From: Rhizobacter sp. SG703
GTDB taxonomy: Bacteria > Pseudomonadota > Gammaproteobacteria > Burkholderiales > Burkholderiaceae_C
NCBI RefSeq assembly: GCF_012275445.1
Contig: NZ_JAAZQK010000012.1
Location: 124,001-188,000, forward strand
Direction: 5' to 3'
DNA: 64,000 nt
Notes under the pieces: model-generated
The model's input: the letters and a program-made list of their open reading frames with translations, nothing else
Database searches by the model: none
Told to the model about the DNA's origin: nothing
Position numbers and translations under genes: made by a program
Part shown: positions 15,723-27,744 of the stretch, one piece after another
How positions within the stretch are numbered: position 1 is the first letter of the stretch
Layout: each line of letters begins with the position of its first letter

Positions 15723-17039
15723 TCAGACTTTGTAGTAGCGCTCGGCGCGCTTCTGCGCCCGCTCCATCGCCTCCTTCGGCGTCTTCGAGCCGCTGGCGGC
15801 CTCGGCCACCATGTTCGGCACGATGAAGTCCGCGAGCGCCCCGGCCGACGCGTAGCCCAGCTTGCCCGCGTAACCCGCCGGGCGCAGGTTCTTCACGCTG
15901 TCGCGATACGGCGTGTGCTTCGGGTCGACCGTCCACACCGCGTTCTTCTCGTAGGCGCGCAGCGGCTGCGCGATGTAGCCGCCGGCCCCCTGCAGCCACG
16001 GGTCGAACTGCTCCTGCTCCATCATGAAGCGCATGAACTCCTTGGCCGCCTGCGGGTACTTCGTGTACTTGAAGATCATCTGGTTGAAGAACAGGTGGTT
16101 CTCGGTCGGCACGCCCACCGGCCCCACCGGGAAGGCGGCGTGGTTGATGTCGGCCGCCATCTCCTTCAACTTCGGGTCGGGCGAGTTCTTCGCCGCGTAG
16201 TAGATCGAGATGCCGTTGTTGGTGATGCTGATCTGCCCGTCGAGGAAGGCCTTGTTGTTGTTCGGGTCCAGCCACGAGAGCGTGCCCGGCACGAAGCTCG
16301 AATACAGCTCCTTCGCGTACTCCAGCGCCTTCAGCGTGGCCGGGCTGTCGACGACGACCTTGTTGTCCTTGTCGACCAGCGCGCCGCCGAACGCCCACAG
16401 CAGCCAGTGGCACCAGGAACTGTCGCCGGTCGCGTTGCCCAGCGCCATGCCGCCCGGCGTGCCCTTGGCGGCCAGCGCCTTGTAGAGCTTCAGGAAGCCG
16501 TCGGTGTCCTTCGGGAAGCTGTCGAAGCCCGCAGCCTTCATCTGGCTCTCGCGGTACACCACCAGCGAGCCGGTCGCCCCGAGCGGGACACCGATCCACT
16601 TCCTGCCATCGGGCCGCAGGAAGGCCTCGCAGGCCGGGTACCAGCCGCCGTACTTCTTGCCGAGGTACTCGCACAGGTCGGTCACGTCGAGCAGCTTGTC
16701 GGGGTACAGGTTCGCGTCGTCGTTGGTCGACAGGATGATGTCGGGCCCGGCGCCGGTGTTGGCCGCGACGGCCGCCTTCGGCCGCACGTCTTCCCAGCCT
16801 TCGTTGTCGACGCGCACCTCGATGCCGGTCTTCTCGGTGAAGCGCTTCACGTTGGCCATGTAGGCATCGATGTCGCCCTGCACGAAGCGGCTCCAGCGCA
16901 GCACGCGCAGCTTGGCGCCCTTCTCCGGCTTGTACGCGAGCGTCTGCGCACCGGCGTCGGGCGTCCACAGCGCGCCGGTACCCAGCGTCGCGATGCCCGC
17001 GGTACCTTCCAGAAACTTGCGGCGATTGAACTCGGTCAT
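15723..17039 (-). CDS. Carbohydrate ABC transporter substrate-binding protein
   Basis: 438 residues. A twin-arginine type leader, RRKFLEGTAGIATLGTGALW followed by an AxA-like site, sends it to the periplasm through Tat. The mature protein opens LRVLRWSRFVQGDIDAY and shows the extracellular solute-binding family 1 fold, including EGWEDVRPKAAVAANTGAGP and DIILSTNDDANLYPDKLLDV. ATG at 17039 has an AGGAGA ribosome site 5-6 bases upstream. The ligand is not evident; the D-erythronate-dehydrogenase-like gene across the divergent promoter points to a polyol or sugar acid. That is inference. Confidence 0.9.
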   Translation of the reverse strand: MTEFNRRKFLEGTAGIATLGTGALWTPDAGAQTLAYKPEKGAKLRVLRWSRFVQGDIDAYMANVKRFTEKTGIEVRVDNEGWEDVRPKAAVAANTGAGPDIILSTNDDANLYPDKLLDVTDLCEYLGKKYGGWYPACEAFLRPDGRKWIGVPLGATGSLVVYRESQMKAAGFDSFPKDTDGFLKLYKALAAKGTPGGMALGNATGDSSWCHWLLWAFGGALVDKDNKVVVDSPATLKALEYAKELYSSFVPGTLSWLDPNNNKAFLDGQISITNNGISIYYAAKNSPDPKLKEMAADINHAAFPVGPVGVPTENHLFFNQMIFKYTKYPQAAKEFMRFMMEQEQFDPWLQGAGGYIAQPLRAYEKNAVWTVDPKHTPYRDSVKNLRPAGYAGKLGYASAGALADFIVPNMVAEAASGSKTPKEAMERAQKRAERYYKV

Positions 17040-17089
17040 CGTTGTCTCCTTCAAGTTGTGAAGCGGCGCGCTGACGGCACCGTGGGAAA

Positions 17090-18163
<1,074 letters not shown>

Positions 18164-18355
18164 GCGTCGTACCCCTGCAAGGTGGTGGCGATCCCGGGCA
18201 TCGGGACAGCGCTGGCCCATCGGCGTGCGACGGGGCACGCGGGTTGTATGACGACCCCACGGGCGTGTCAATCGGCGCTGCCCCTCCTCGCGTTTGCCCG
18301 GGCTGTGCGCGCATGATGGGTTGCGCCGGGCGGGCTGCCCGGCGGGAGGCATGCG

Positions 18356-19375
18356 ATGAAACTGCTGATCACCGGCGGCGCCGGCTTCGTGGGAACGCGG
18401 CTCGCGCAGGCGCTGCTCGCGCGCGGCACGCTGGCCGGGCGCCGCATCGAGACCCTGGTGCTGGCCGACCAGGTCGCGCCGCGCGCCGAGCTGCTGGCCG
18501 ACCCGCGCGTGAAGGCGCGCACCGGCGCGCTGCTGGCGCAATGCGCTGCGCTGCGCGACGAGCCGTTCGACGGCGTGTTCCACCTCGCGTCGGCAGTGTC
18601 GGGCGAATGCGAGGCCGATTTCGAGCTCGGCCTGCGCTCCAACCTCGACAGCACGCGGGCGCTGTTCGACGCGCTGCGCGCGACCGTGCAGCACGGCGCG
18701 CCGGTGCCGCGGCTGGTGTTCTCCAGCTCGGTCGCGGTGTTCGGCCCGGATGCCGCGGTGCCGCTGCCGCCGCGCGTCGCCGACGACACGCTGCCGGCAC
18801 CGCAGACCTCGTACGGCACGCACAAGCTCATGTGCGAATACCTGCTGGCCGACTACAGCCGCAAGGGCTTCATCGACGGCCGCGCGGCCCGGTTGATGAC
18901 GGTGACGGTGCGCCCGGGGCGGCCGAACGGCGCGGCCTCGTCGTTCTTCTCGGGGATCATCCGCGAGCCGCTGGCCGGCGACGAGGCGGTGTGCCCGGTG
19001 TCGGCGAACGTCTGCCACCCGGTGGCCTCGCCGGCGCGCACCGTCGAGGGGCTGATCGCGGTGTACGAGGCGAGCCGCGAGGCCTTCCACGGCCGGCTCG
19101 CGATGAACCTGCCGGCGCTGAACGTCTGCGTCGGCCAGATGCTGGACGCGCTGGAAGAAGTGGCCGGCCGCGCGGTGCGCGAGCGGGTGCGCTTCGAAAG
19201 CGACGAGCGCATCGCCGGCATCGTCGCCAACTGGCCGAAGGCGGCCGATGCCGCGCGCGCGGCCCGGCTCGGCCTGAAGCCCGACGGCAGCTTCACCGAC
19301 ATCGTCCGGCAGTACATCGCCGACTGCGAGGCCGCGCCGGACGGCGCCGCGGCGCTGAAGGGACTGGCACGATGA
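18356..19375 (+). CDS. denD: NAD-dependent epimerase/dehydratase, D-erythronate dehydrogenase-like
   Basis: 339 residues of the extended SDR type. The Rossmann motif GGAGFVG is at 7-13, and SYGTHKLMCEYLL supplies the catalytic Tyr-Lys pair. The stretch VRPGRPNGAASSFFSGIIREP is characteristic of the DenD/YgbS-neighbour group, which oxidises D-erythronate to 2-oxo-tetronate in tetronate catabolism. The other tetronate genes (DenK/OtnK kinase, OtnC aldolase) are not in the window, so the substrate remains a suggestion. It overlaps the following SDR gene by ATGA and is divergent from the ABC importer, which fits a catabolic operon for an imported sugar acid or polyol. Confidence 0.75.
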   Translation: MKLLITGGAGFVGTRLAQALLARGTLAGRRIETLVLADQVAPRAELLADPRVKARTGALLAQCAALRDEPFDGVFHLASAVSGECEADFELGLRSNLDSTRALFDALRATVQHGAPVPRLVFSSSVAVFGPDAAVPLPPRVADDTLPAPQTSYGTHKLMCEYLLADYSRKGFIDGRAARLMTVTVRPGRPNGAASSFFSGIIREPLAGDEAVCPVSANVCHPVASPARTVEGLIAVYEASREAFHGRLAMNLPALNVCVGQMLDALEEVAGRAVRERVRFESDERIAGIVANWPKAADAARAARLGLKPDGSFTDIVRQYIADCEAAPDGAAALKGLAR

Positions 19376-20124
19376 ACCGCATCGACCTCGACGGTCGGGT
19401 CGCGATCGTCACCGGTGGCGCGCAGGGCATCGGCTACGCGACCGCGCAGCGACTGCTCCGTTCGGGTGCGAAGGTGATCGTCTGGGACATCGACGAGGCG
19501 CTGCTGGCGCGCTCGCGCGAGGCCTTGCAGGCGCTCGGGCCGGTGGCGGCGCTGGTGGTCGAGCTGAGCGACGACACGGCCGTGCGACGGGCTGCTGATG
19601 CAGCCATCTCGCAATGGGGCCAGGTCGACATCCTGATCAACAACGCCGGCATCACCGGCGGCAACGGCACGACCTGGGAGCTGGCGCCCGAGGTGTGGCG
19701 CCGCGTGATCGAGGTCAACCTGGTCGCGCCCTACCTGACCTGCCGCGCGCTGGTGCCGCACATGATCGAGCGCGGCTACGGGCGCATCGTCAACATCGCG
19801 TCGGTGGCCGGCAAGGAGGGCAACCCGAACGCCTCGCACTACAGCGCGTCGAAGGCCGGGCTGATCGCACTGACGAAGTCGCTCGCGAAGGAGCTGGCGA
19901 CGAAGGGCGTGATCGTCAATGCGGTGACGCCGGCCGCCGCGAAGACCGCGATCTTCGAGACGATGACGCAGGCGCACATCGACTTCATGCTGGCGAAGAT
20001 CCCGATGGGGCGCTTCCTGGCGGTCGACGAGGCGGCGGCGATGATCGCCTGGCTGTCGTCCGAGGAATGCTCGTTCAGCACCGGCGCGGTGTTCGACCTC
20101 ACCGGGGGTCGGTCGACGTATTGA
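19372..20124 (+). CDS. SDR-family oxidoreductase
   Basis: 250 residues, classical short-chain dehydrogenase. The cofactor motif TGGAQGIG is at 15-22, NNAG follows in ILINNAGITGG, and the catalytic Ser and YSASK (Tyr-x-x-x-Lys) occur in the middle. The ending AWLSSEECSFSTGAVFDLTGGRS is typical. It is translationally coupled to the DenD-like gene and probably acts on the same carbohydrate or polyol. Its last 26 bp overlap the 3' end of the convergent methyltransferase gene. Confidence 0.92.
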   Translation: MNRIDLDGRVAIVTGGAQGIGYATAQRLLRSGAKVIVWDIDEALLARSREALQALGPVAALVVELSDDTAVRRAADAAISQWGQVDILINNAGITGGNGTTWELAPEVWRRVIEVNLVAPYLTCRALVPHMIERGYGRIVNIASVAGKEGNPNASHYSASKAGLIALTKSLAKELATKGVIVNAVTPAAAKTAIFETMTQAHIDFMLAKIPMGRFLAVDEAAAMIAWLSSEECSFSTGAVFDLTGGRSTY

Positions 20125-20920
20125 GCCTGCGGCCCACCGCCTTGAAGAAGGTGTAGCAGAACACCCCGTCGGCCTCGGCCGTGCGCTGCAGGTCGCGCAG
20201 GCCCGCGTCGAAACCCTCCGCCGTCGCCAACCCCGCGGCGAGCGCCGGCGCCCTGACGCCCTCGATCATCGCGTTGAAGGTCTTGCGCGTGAACCCGTCG
20301 ACCCACGACGGCCGGCTCGCGTCGGCATAGACCATGCGCGGACTGACCCGCACGTCGGCAAAGCCCGCATCGCGCAACAGCGGCTGCAGCGTGCGGCCGA
20401 TCAGCGCATTGCCGCCCGCACGCCGCTGCAGCTCGACCTGGCAGGCGATGGCCGCCCGCGCCGCGTCGCTCTCCGGGTGGAAGCAGACCGTGCCGTGGTC
20501 GCCCTCGATCACCGTGATGCTGCCGCCCGGCTTCAGCAATCGGCCCAGCGTCGCCAGCACCGCGCCCGGCTGGGCGAGGTGCTCCAGCACGAAGCACACG
20601 AACACATGGTCGAACGAGGCCGGCGCGAACGGCAGGTCGGCCAGGTCGGCCCACAGCAGTTCCACGTTGGCGAGCCGGGCCTGCTCGATCCGCCGCCGTG
20701 CCTCGGCCAGCGAATCGTTCGAGATGTCGAAGGCGGTGAAGCGCGCCAGCGGGCTGCGCCGCGCCAGCGTCACCGTCTGCGCGCCGACGCCGCAGCCGGC
20801 TTCGAGCACCCGGCTGCCGGCCGGAAAGTGCGTGTCGCCGTGCAGCAGGTCGACGAGGGTGCGCGCCTGGTCGGTCAGGCGCTCGGTTTCCTGCAGCTGG
20901 TAGCCGTGGACATAGGACAT
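20099..20920 (-). CDS. Class I SAM-dependent methyltransferase
   Basis: 273 residues. Motif I is VLEAGCGVGAQTVTLA and the post-I acidic strand is FTAFDISNDSL; motif II lies in FDHVFVCFVLEHLAQPG. This fits the UbiE/methyltransferase-11 type fold for a small-molecule substrate. The N-terminus YVHGYQLQETERLTDQARTL is common in a group of uncharacterised methyltransferases. No partner gene indicates the substrate. It converges with, and overlaps, the SDR gene by 26 bp. Confidence 0.88.
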   Translation of the reverse strand: MSYVHGYQLQETERLTDQARTLVDLLHGDTHFPAGSRVLEAGCGVGAQTVTLARRSPLARFTAFDISNDSLAEARRRIEQARLANVELLWADLADLPFAPASFDHVFVCFVLEHLAQPGAVLATLGRLLKPGGSITVIEGDHGTVCFHPESDAARAAIACQVELQRRAGGNALIGRTLQPLLRDAGFADVRVSPRMVYADASRPSWVDGFTRKTFNAMIEGVRAPALAAGLATAEGFDAGLRDLQRTAEADGVFCYTFFKAVGRRLNTSTDPR

Positions 20921-20986
20921 GGCGGTGGACAGGGAGAGGTGGCGATGCCCGCAGTCTCCCGGCCCGCGCCGGCCCCGTCTTGAACG

Positions 20987-21802
20987 TTATTGCGGCCCAG
21001 CGGCCCGCCAGGCGCCGGGCGTGAAGCCGTACTGCCGCGTGAACACCCGCGTCATGTGGCTCTGGTCGGAGAAGCCGCATTCGGCCGCCACCTCGGCCAG
21101 CGCCAGGCCGCGCCGGATCAACCCGCGCGCCCGCTCGGCCCGCTGCTGCTGCAGCCACGCATGCGGCGGCAGCCCGCAGGCCTTCTCGAAGCGGCGCAGC
21201 AGCTGGTATTTGCTGGCGCCGACCATCGCGGCCAACTCGTCCAGCGTCGGCGGGTTCTGCAACTCGTCGGCCAGGCGCTCGCGCACGCGGCCGAGCTCGC
21301 CGCCCATCTCGCGCGGCGCCACGCGGCTGCCGTGCCGTTCGACCAGCGCCCCGCAGACGCGCACCAGCGCCTCCTCGCAGCCCAACGGCTCCATGCGCCG
21401 CTGCTCCCACGCATCGAGCCGCGCGAACAACTGCAGCAGCCCGGCTCGCAGCGGCGAATCGGCGATCACCGGCTGCGTCACCGCGAAGTCGTCACCGGTG
21501 CCGGCGAAGCGGGCCAGCGCCGCCGGGCTCAGGTACACCATGCGCCAGCGCCGCGACGCCGCGCCCAGCGGCTTGCCGTCGTGCACCTCGCCGGGGTTGG
21601 TCGTGATCACGTCGCCCGCCTGGGCATCGACCTGCCCGCGCCCGCTGGCCGAGCGCTGCGCGCCGCGCTCCATCAGGCCGACGCCGTAGGTCGCATGCCA
21701 GTGGCGGGCGTAGTGGCGGTCGCTGTCCATCGCGGTGCCGTGCACGCCTTCCCACGGCGAGGCACTGACGCGCGAGCCCGGATTCGATGGAGAGGAAGCC
21801 AT
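20987..21802 (-). CDS. AraC-family transcriptional regulator
   Basis: 271 residues from ATG 21802. The N-terminal half is a cupin-like sensing domain of the AraC-binding type (HWHATYGVGLMERGAQ, then GDVITTNPGEVHDGKP). The C-terminal half carries two helix-turn-helix motifs: LDELAAMVGASKYQLLRRFEKACGLPP, then LAEVAAECGFSDQSHMTRVFTRQYGFTPGAWR. It is divergent from the ThuE-like sugar importer, with 133 bp between starts, so it is the likely local regulator. The cupin domain would bind the effector. Confidence 0.9.
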   Translation of the reverse strand: MASSPSNPGSRVSASPWEGVHGTAMDSDRHYARHWHATYGVGLMERGAQRSASGRGQVDAQAGDVITTNPGEVHDGKPLGAASRRWRMVYLSPAALARFAGTGDDFAVTQPVIADSPLRAGLLQLFARLDAWEQRRMEPLGCEEALVRVCGALVERHGSRVAPREMGGELGRVRERLADELQNPPTLDELAAMVGASKYQLLRRFEKACGLPPHAWLQQQRAERARGLIRRGLALAEVAAECGFSDQSHMTRVFTRQYGFTPGAWRAAGPQ

Positions 21803-21935
21803 CGGCCGATTGTGCCGCTGCCGATTTTTCAATCGTGAACGGCGCCGCCGGATCGCGACATACCGGGTTAACGCCCGGCGCCTCCAATCCGCGCCGCGGG
21901 CTGCAGTCGACGGCCCCGACACCAGGAGAAACACG

Positions 21936-23216
21936 ATGCAAGCCACCCTCCGCGCCGCCGCGCTGGCCGCGACCCTCTGCCTGGGCGCGTTCGGCGCCCA
22001 CGCCGTCACGCTGAAGATCTCGTGCGGCGCCGTCGGGCTCGAGTTCCAGCTCTGCAAGGAAGAATCCGATGCCTGGGCGCAGAAGACCGGCCACGAGGTG
22101 CAAGTCATCAACGCACCCAACGATTCGAACGAACGCCTCGCGCTGTACCAGCAGATCCTCGGCAGCGGCTCCGACAAGATCGACATCTACCAGATCGACG
22201 TCGTCTGGCCCGGCCTGCTCGCCAACCACCTGATCGACCTGAAGCCCTTCACGAAGGGCGCCGAGAAGGCGCACTTCCCGGCCATCGTCGCGAACAACAC
22301 CGTCGGCGACAAGCTGGTCGCGATGCCGTGGTTCACCGACGCCGGGCTGCTGTTCTACCGCAAGGACCTGCTGGCGAAGTACAAGGTCGCGCCGCCCACC
22401 ACCTGGGATGCGCTGGCCGCCGCGGCGAAGAAGATCCAGGACGGCGAACGCGCCGCCGGCAACCCGAAGATGTGGGGTTTCGTCTGGCAGGGCCGCGCCT
22501 ATGAAGGCCTGAGCTGCAACGCGACCGAATGGCTTGCGAGCTTCGGCGGCGGCGCGATCGTCGAGCCGAACGGCAAGGTCTCGGTCAACAACGCCAACGC
22601 GATCAAGGCGCTGCAGACCGCTGCGGGCTGGGTCGGCACGATCACGCCGAAGGCGGTGCTGAACTACGCCGAGGAAGACAGCCGTGGCGTGTTCCAGTCG
22701 GGCAATGCGGTGTTCCTGCGCAACTGGCCCTACGTCTGGGCGCTGGCGCACAAGCCCGACAGCCAGATCGCCGGCAAGGTCGGCGTGATGCCGCTGCCGG
22801 CCGGCGGCAGCGGATCGTCAGGCGGCCGCAGCGCCGCGACGCTCGGCGGCTGGCAGCTGTCGGTGTCGAAGTATTCGAAGAACGCCGCGGTCGCCGCCGA
22901 CCTGGTGAACTACCTGGTCAGCGCCGCGGTGCAGAAGGACCGCGCGATCAAGGCCTCGTACAACCCGACGCTGCCGGCCCTCTACCAGGACGCCGACGTG
23001 ATGGCGGCCAACCCCTTCATGGCCGAACTCGCCAGCACCTTCGCGGCCGCGGTGAGCCGCCCGTCGACGGTGACCGCCGCGCAGTACAACCAGGTCAGCA
23101 ACCTGTTCTGGAATGCGGCCCACGACGTGCTGTCCGGCAAGGCAAAGGCGCCGCAGGCGGTGGCCGACCTCGACAGGCAGCTGAACAAGCTCGCCCCTGC
23201 CGACAAATGGAACTGA
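21936..23216 (+). CDS. Trehalose/maltose-type ABC substrate-binding protein (ThuE-like)
   Basis: 426 residues. A Sec signal peptide of about 22 residues ends in GAHA. The mature start VTLKISCGAVGLEFQLCKEE and the run ERLALYQQILGSGSDKIDIY, then DVVWPGLLANHLIDL, resemble ThuE-type alpha-disaccharide receptors. The ATG at 21936 has an AGGAGA ribosome site. First gene of a four-gene run with two permeases and a GH13 glycosidase; the order matches trehalose/maltose/sucrose uptake loci. The exact sugar (trehalose, maltose, sucrose or other alpha-glucoside) cannot be decided. Confidence 0.9.
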   Translation: MQATLRAAALAATLCLGAFGAHAVTLKISCGAVGLEFQLCKEESDAWAQKTGHEVQVINAPNDSNERLALYQQILGSGSDKIDIYQIDVVWPGLLANHLIDLKPFTKGAEKAHFPAIVANNTVGDKLVAMPWFTDAGLLFYRKDLLAKYKVAPPTTWDALAAAAKKIQDGERAAGNPKMWGFVWQGRAYEGLSCNATEWLASFGGGAIVEPNGKVSVNNANAIKALQTAAGWVGTITPKAVLNYAEEDSRGVFQSGNAVFLRNWPYVWALAHKPDSQIAGKVGVMPLPAGGSGSSGGRSAATLGGWQLSVSKYSKNAAVAADLVNYLVSAAVQKDRAIKASYNPTLPALYQDADVMAANPFMAELASTFAAAVSRPSTVTAAQYNQVSNLFWNAAHDVLSGKAKAPQAVADLDRQLNKLAPADKWN

Positions 23217-23217
23217 C

Positions 23218-24138
23218 ATGACACCGCAGGGCACCGGCCTGCAGCGCGCGCGGCGCGTGCAGGCTTGGTGGCTGGTGCTGCCGACGCTCGCGGTGCTGGC
23301 GGCGGTGGCCGGCTGGCCGCTCGCGCGCACGGTCTTCTTCAGCCTGACCGACGCGAAGCTGTCGGCGCTCGGCACGCACCGCTTCGTCGGGCTCGACAAC
23401 TACCTCGGCCCACGCTTCGGCGACGGCGGCGTGCTGTTCGACCCCGAATGGTGGGCCTCGGTCGGCAACACGCTGCTGTTCGCCGCCAGCTCGGTGCTGC
23501 TGGAGACGCTGCTCGGGCTGGGCATCGCGCTGCTGCTGAACCACCCGTCGCGGCTGCGCACGCTGCTGCGCGCCGCGGTGCTGGTGCCGTGGGCGATCCC
23601 GACCGTGGTGTCGGCCAGGATGTGGACCTGGATGCTGCACGACCAGTTCGGCATCCTCAACACCGCGCTGGTGGCCGCTGGCCTCGCGAGCGAGCCGCTC
23701 GCCTGGACGGCCGACCCGTCGCTGTCCTTCGTCACCATCGTGATGGTCGACGTCTGGAAGACCACGCCCTTCATGGCGCTGCTGACGCTGGCCGCGCTGC
23801 AGATGGTGCCGCGCGACTGCCACGAGGCGGCGCAGATCGACGGCGCATCGCCATGGACGATCTTCACGCACATCACGCTGCCGCTGATCCTGCCGGCGAT
23901 GCTGGTCGCGATGGTGTTCCGCGGGCTCGACGCGCTGCGCGTGTTCGACGTGATCTACGTGATGACCTCCAACAGCCGCGCGACCCGCAGCATGTCGGTC
24001 TACGTGCGCGAGCAGCTGATCGATTTCCAGAAGATCGGCGCCGGCTCGGCCGCGGCGACGCTGCTGTTCGCGACCATCGCGGTCGTCACGCTCGCCTGGC
24101 TGCTGGCCACGCGCTCGCGGATGCGGGAGCTCGACTGA
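23218..24138 (+). CDS. Sugar ABC transporter permease (ThuF-like)
   Basis: 306 residues with six predicted membrane helices. The first helix is WWLVLPTLAVLAAVAGWPLA and the EAA loop is HEAAQIDGASPWTIFTHITLPLILPAM. It starts 1 bp after the binding-protein stop and overlaps the next permease gene by one base (TGATG arrangement), so the run is one transcript. Fits the MalF-type half of a CUT1 importer. Confidence 0.93.
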   Translation: MTPQGTGLQRARRVQAWWLVLPTLAVLAAVAGWPLARTVFFSLTDAKLSALGTHRFVGLDNYLGPRFGDGGVLFDPEWWASVGNTLLFAASSVLLETLLGLGIALLLNHPSRLRTLLRAAVLVPWAIPTVVSARMWTWMLHDQFGILNTALVAAGLASEPLAWTADPSLSFVTIVMVDVWKTTPFMALLTLAALQMVPRDCHEAAQIDGASPWTIFTHITLPLILPAMLVAMVFRGLDALRVFDVIYVMTSNSRATRSMSVYVREQLIDFQKIGAGSAAATLLFATIAVVTLAWLLATRSRMRELD

Positions 24139-24973
24139 TGCGGGCCTCGCGCCAAACGCCGATCGCCACCGCGCTGCGCCGCGGCGCGTCGCTGCTGGTC
24201 GTCTTCGTCTCGCTGTTCCCGCTCGCGTATGCGGTCGCCACCTCGTTCAAGCAGGGCAGCGACCTGTTCAGCGCGCAGTTCTGGCCGAGCCGCGCGGTGA
24301 TCGGCAACTACCTGGCGCTGTTCCGCGACCAGCCGTTCGGCACCAACCTGCTGAATTCGACGCTGGTGGCCGGCGCCGTCGTCGCGCTGTCGCTGGTCCT
24401 CGCGCTGCTGGCGGCCTGGGCGCTCGGGCGGGTGCGCTTCCGCGGCCGGCAGGCGCTGATGCTGACCATCCTCGGCGTCTCGATGTTCCCGCACGTCGCG
24501 GTGCTGGCGGGGCTGTTCGAGCTGGTCAGCGCGCTCGGCCTGTACGACAGCCTGGCGGCGCTGATGCTGTCGGACCTGCTGTTCACGCTGCCCTTCACCG
24601 TGTGGGTGCTGACCACCTTCATGCGCGACCTGCCGAAGGAAGTGGAAGAGGCCGCGCTGATGGACGGCGCGGGCGTGTTCACGATGATCTTCCGCGTCTT
24701 CCTGCCGATGCTGTGGCCGGCGCTGGTGGCGACCGGGCTGCTGGCCTTCATCGGTGCGTGGAACGAGTTCCTGTTCGCGCTCAGCTTCACGCTGTCGTCG
24801 ACCGAGCGCACGGTGCCGGTGGCCATTGCGCTGATCTCGGGCGCGAGCAGCTACGAGCTGCCGTGGGGCAACCTGATGGCCGCCTCGGTGATCGTCACGC
24901 TGCCGCTGGTCGCACTGGTGCTGGCCTTCCAGCGCTACATCGTGTCCGGCCTCACCGCCGGCGCCGTCAAGGG

Positions 24974-24977
<4 letters not shown>
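24138..24977 (+). CDS. Sugar ABC transporter permease (ThuG-like)
   Basis: 279 residues, six predicted helices. The EAA loop is EEAALMDGAGVFTMIFRVFLPMLWP, and the tail VLAFQRYIVSGLTAGAVKG is the standard MalG-type C-terminus that contacts the ATPase. Its start overlaps the upstream permease by one base and its stop overlaps the glycosidase start (ATGA). No ATPase gene follows; the only one nearby is at 17090-18163. Confidence 0.93.
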
Positions 24978-26626
<1,649 letters not shown>

Positions 26627-26662
26627 GCTGCAACCGCCCCCGGCCGGTGAACCGGACTTCGG

Positions 26663-26893
26663 TCACGGCGCGATGCGTCTCGCCTCGGCAAACACGTCGG
26701 TGGCTTCGAAGGTCTCGACCTCGCCTCGTTCGTAGACCGCCACTCGACGCTCGATCTCTTCGTCCCAGGCTGCTTCAATCTTCGCCAGTGCCGGATCCTG
26801 GAGGGAATCGAGCAGCCTTTCGGCCAGGCGAGCGCGGTCTTCCGGTGACAGTGCCAGACCGCGCTGGGCAAGCTCTTCAACCAGGTCCGACAT
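26663..26893 (-). CDS. Addiction-module antitoxin-like protein (orphan)
   Basis: 76 residues from ATG 26893; an upstream in-frame Met at 26953 is less likely. The sequence LALSPEDRARLAERLLDSLQ followed by AWDEEIERRVAVYERGEVE is the pattern of the putative addiction-module component family (TIGR02574), usually encoded just before a RelE/ParE toxin. Here the frame ends 37 bp from the convergent glycosidase and no toxin gene follows, so it is an orphan. Confidence 0.75.
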   Translation of the reverse strand: MSDLVEELAQRGLALSPEDRARLAERLLDSLQDPALAKIEAAWDEEIERRVAVYERGEVETFEATDVFAEARRIAP

Positions 26894-27015
26894 AAGGCAC
26901 CGCCTGTGGCTGTCATGATACTGAGCCGAGCCATCGGTCCAGGCCTTGTCCACGGTCCTTGCTTCGAGGGACAGTCCCGAGGGCCCGCGCCACCCTGCTT
27001 TCGTATAGTCCCACG

Positions 27016-27744
27016 ATGCCCGCCCCCCACCGCATCCTGGTCCTCGACGACGAGCCCGACGTGCTCGACTGGATCGGCGCGGTGCTCACCGACGGCGGCC
27101 TGCAGGCCACCGCGGTGCAGACCGGCGCCGCGATGCAGCGCGCGCTGCGCGAGCAGCCGCATTCGCTGGTGATGCTCGACCTGAAGCTGCGCGGCGAAGA
27201 CGGCCTCGCGATCGCGCGCGAGCTGCGGCGCAGCTCCACCGTACCGATCATCATGATGAGCGGCAAGGGCGACGAGGCCGACCGCGTGCTCGGCCTCGAA
27301 CTTGCCGCCGACGACTTCCTCGTCAAGCCGATCTCCGGGCGCGAGCTGCTGGCGCGCGTGCGCGCCAGCCTGCGCCGCTCGACCGAGCTGTCGCAGCCCG
27401 CGGCCCGTCCCGACGACCCGGTGCACGAACGCTACCGCTTCGGCGACTGGGTGCTCGACCGCACCGCCCGCACGCTGGCACGCGCCAGCGGCGAGCCCTG
27501 CGAGGTGACGCGCGGCGAGTTCGCGTTGCTCGCCGCGATGGTCACGCAAGCCGGCCGCGTGTGGGCGCGCGACGAGCTGCTGTCGCAGTTCCGCGGCACC
27601 GGGGCCGACGCCTACGACCGCAGCGTCGACGTGCTGATCCTGCGGTTGCGCCGAAAGATCGAGCCCAATCCGCGCCAGCCGGCCTACATCCGCACCGAGC
27701 GCGGCCAGGGCTATGTGTTCGGCGTGCCGGTGACGCGTGGCTGA
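27016..27744 (+). CDS. OmpR-family response regulator
   Basis: 242 residues from ATG 27016 (an upstream frame to 26959 has no ribosome site). Receiver domain: acidic pair at 11-12, phospho-acceptor Asp55 in VMLDLKLRGEDGL, and KPIS for the conserved Lys. The winged-helix domain ends RSVDVLILRLRRKIEPNP, the OmpR/PhoB recognition helix. Its stop overlaps the GTG start of the hybrid kinase by 8 bp. It resembles the TorR/OmpR branch; targets unknown. Confidence 0.93.
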   Translation: MPAPHRILVLDDEPDVLDWIGAVLTDGGLQATAVQTGAAMQRALREQPHSLVMLDLKLRGEDGLAIARELRRSSTVPIIMMSGKGDEADRVLGLELAADDFLVKPISGRELLARVRASLRRSTELSQPAARPDDPVHERYRFGDWVLDRTARTLARASGEPCEVTRGEFALLAAMVTQAGRVWARDELLSQFRGTGADAYDRSVDVLILRLRRKIEPNPRQPAYIRTERGQGYVFGVPVTRG

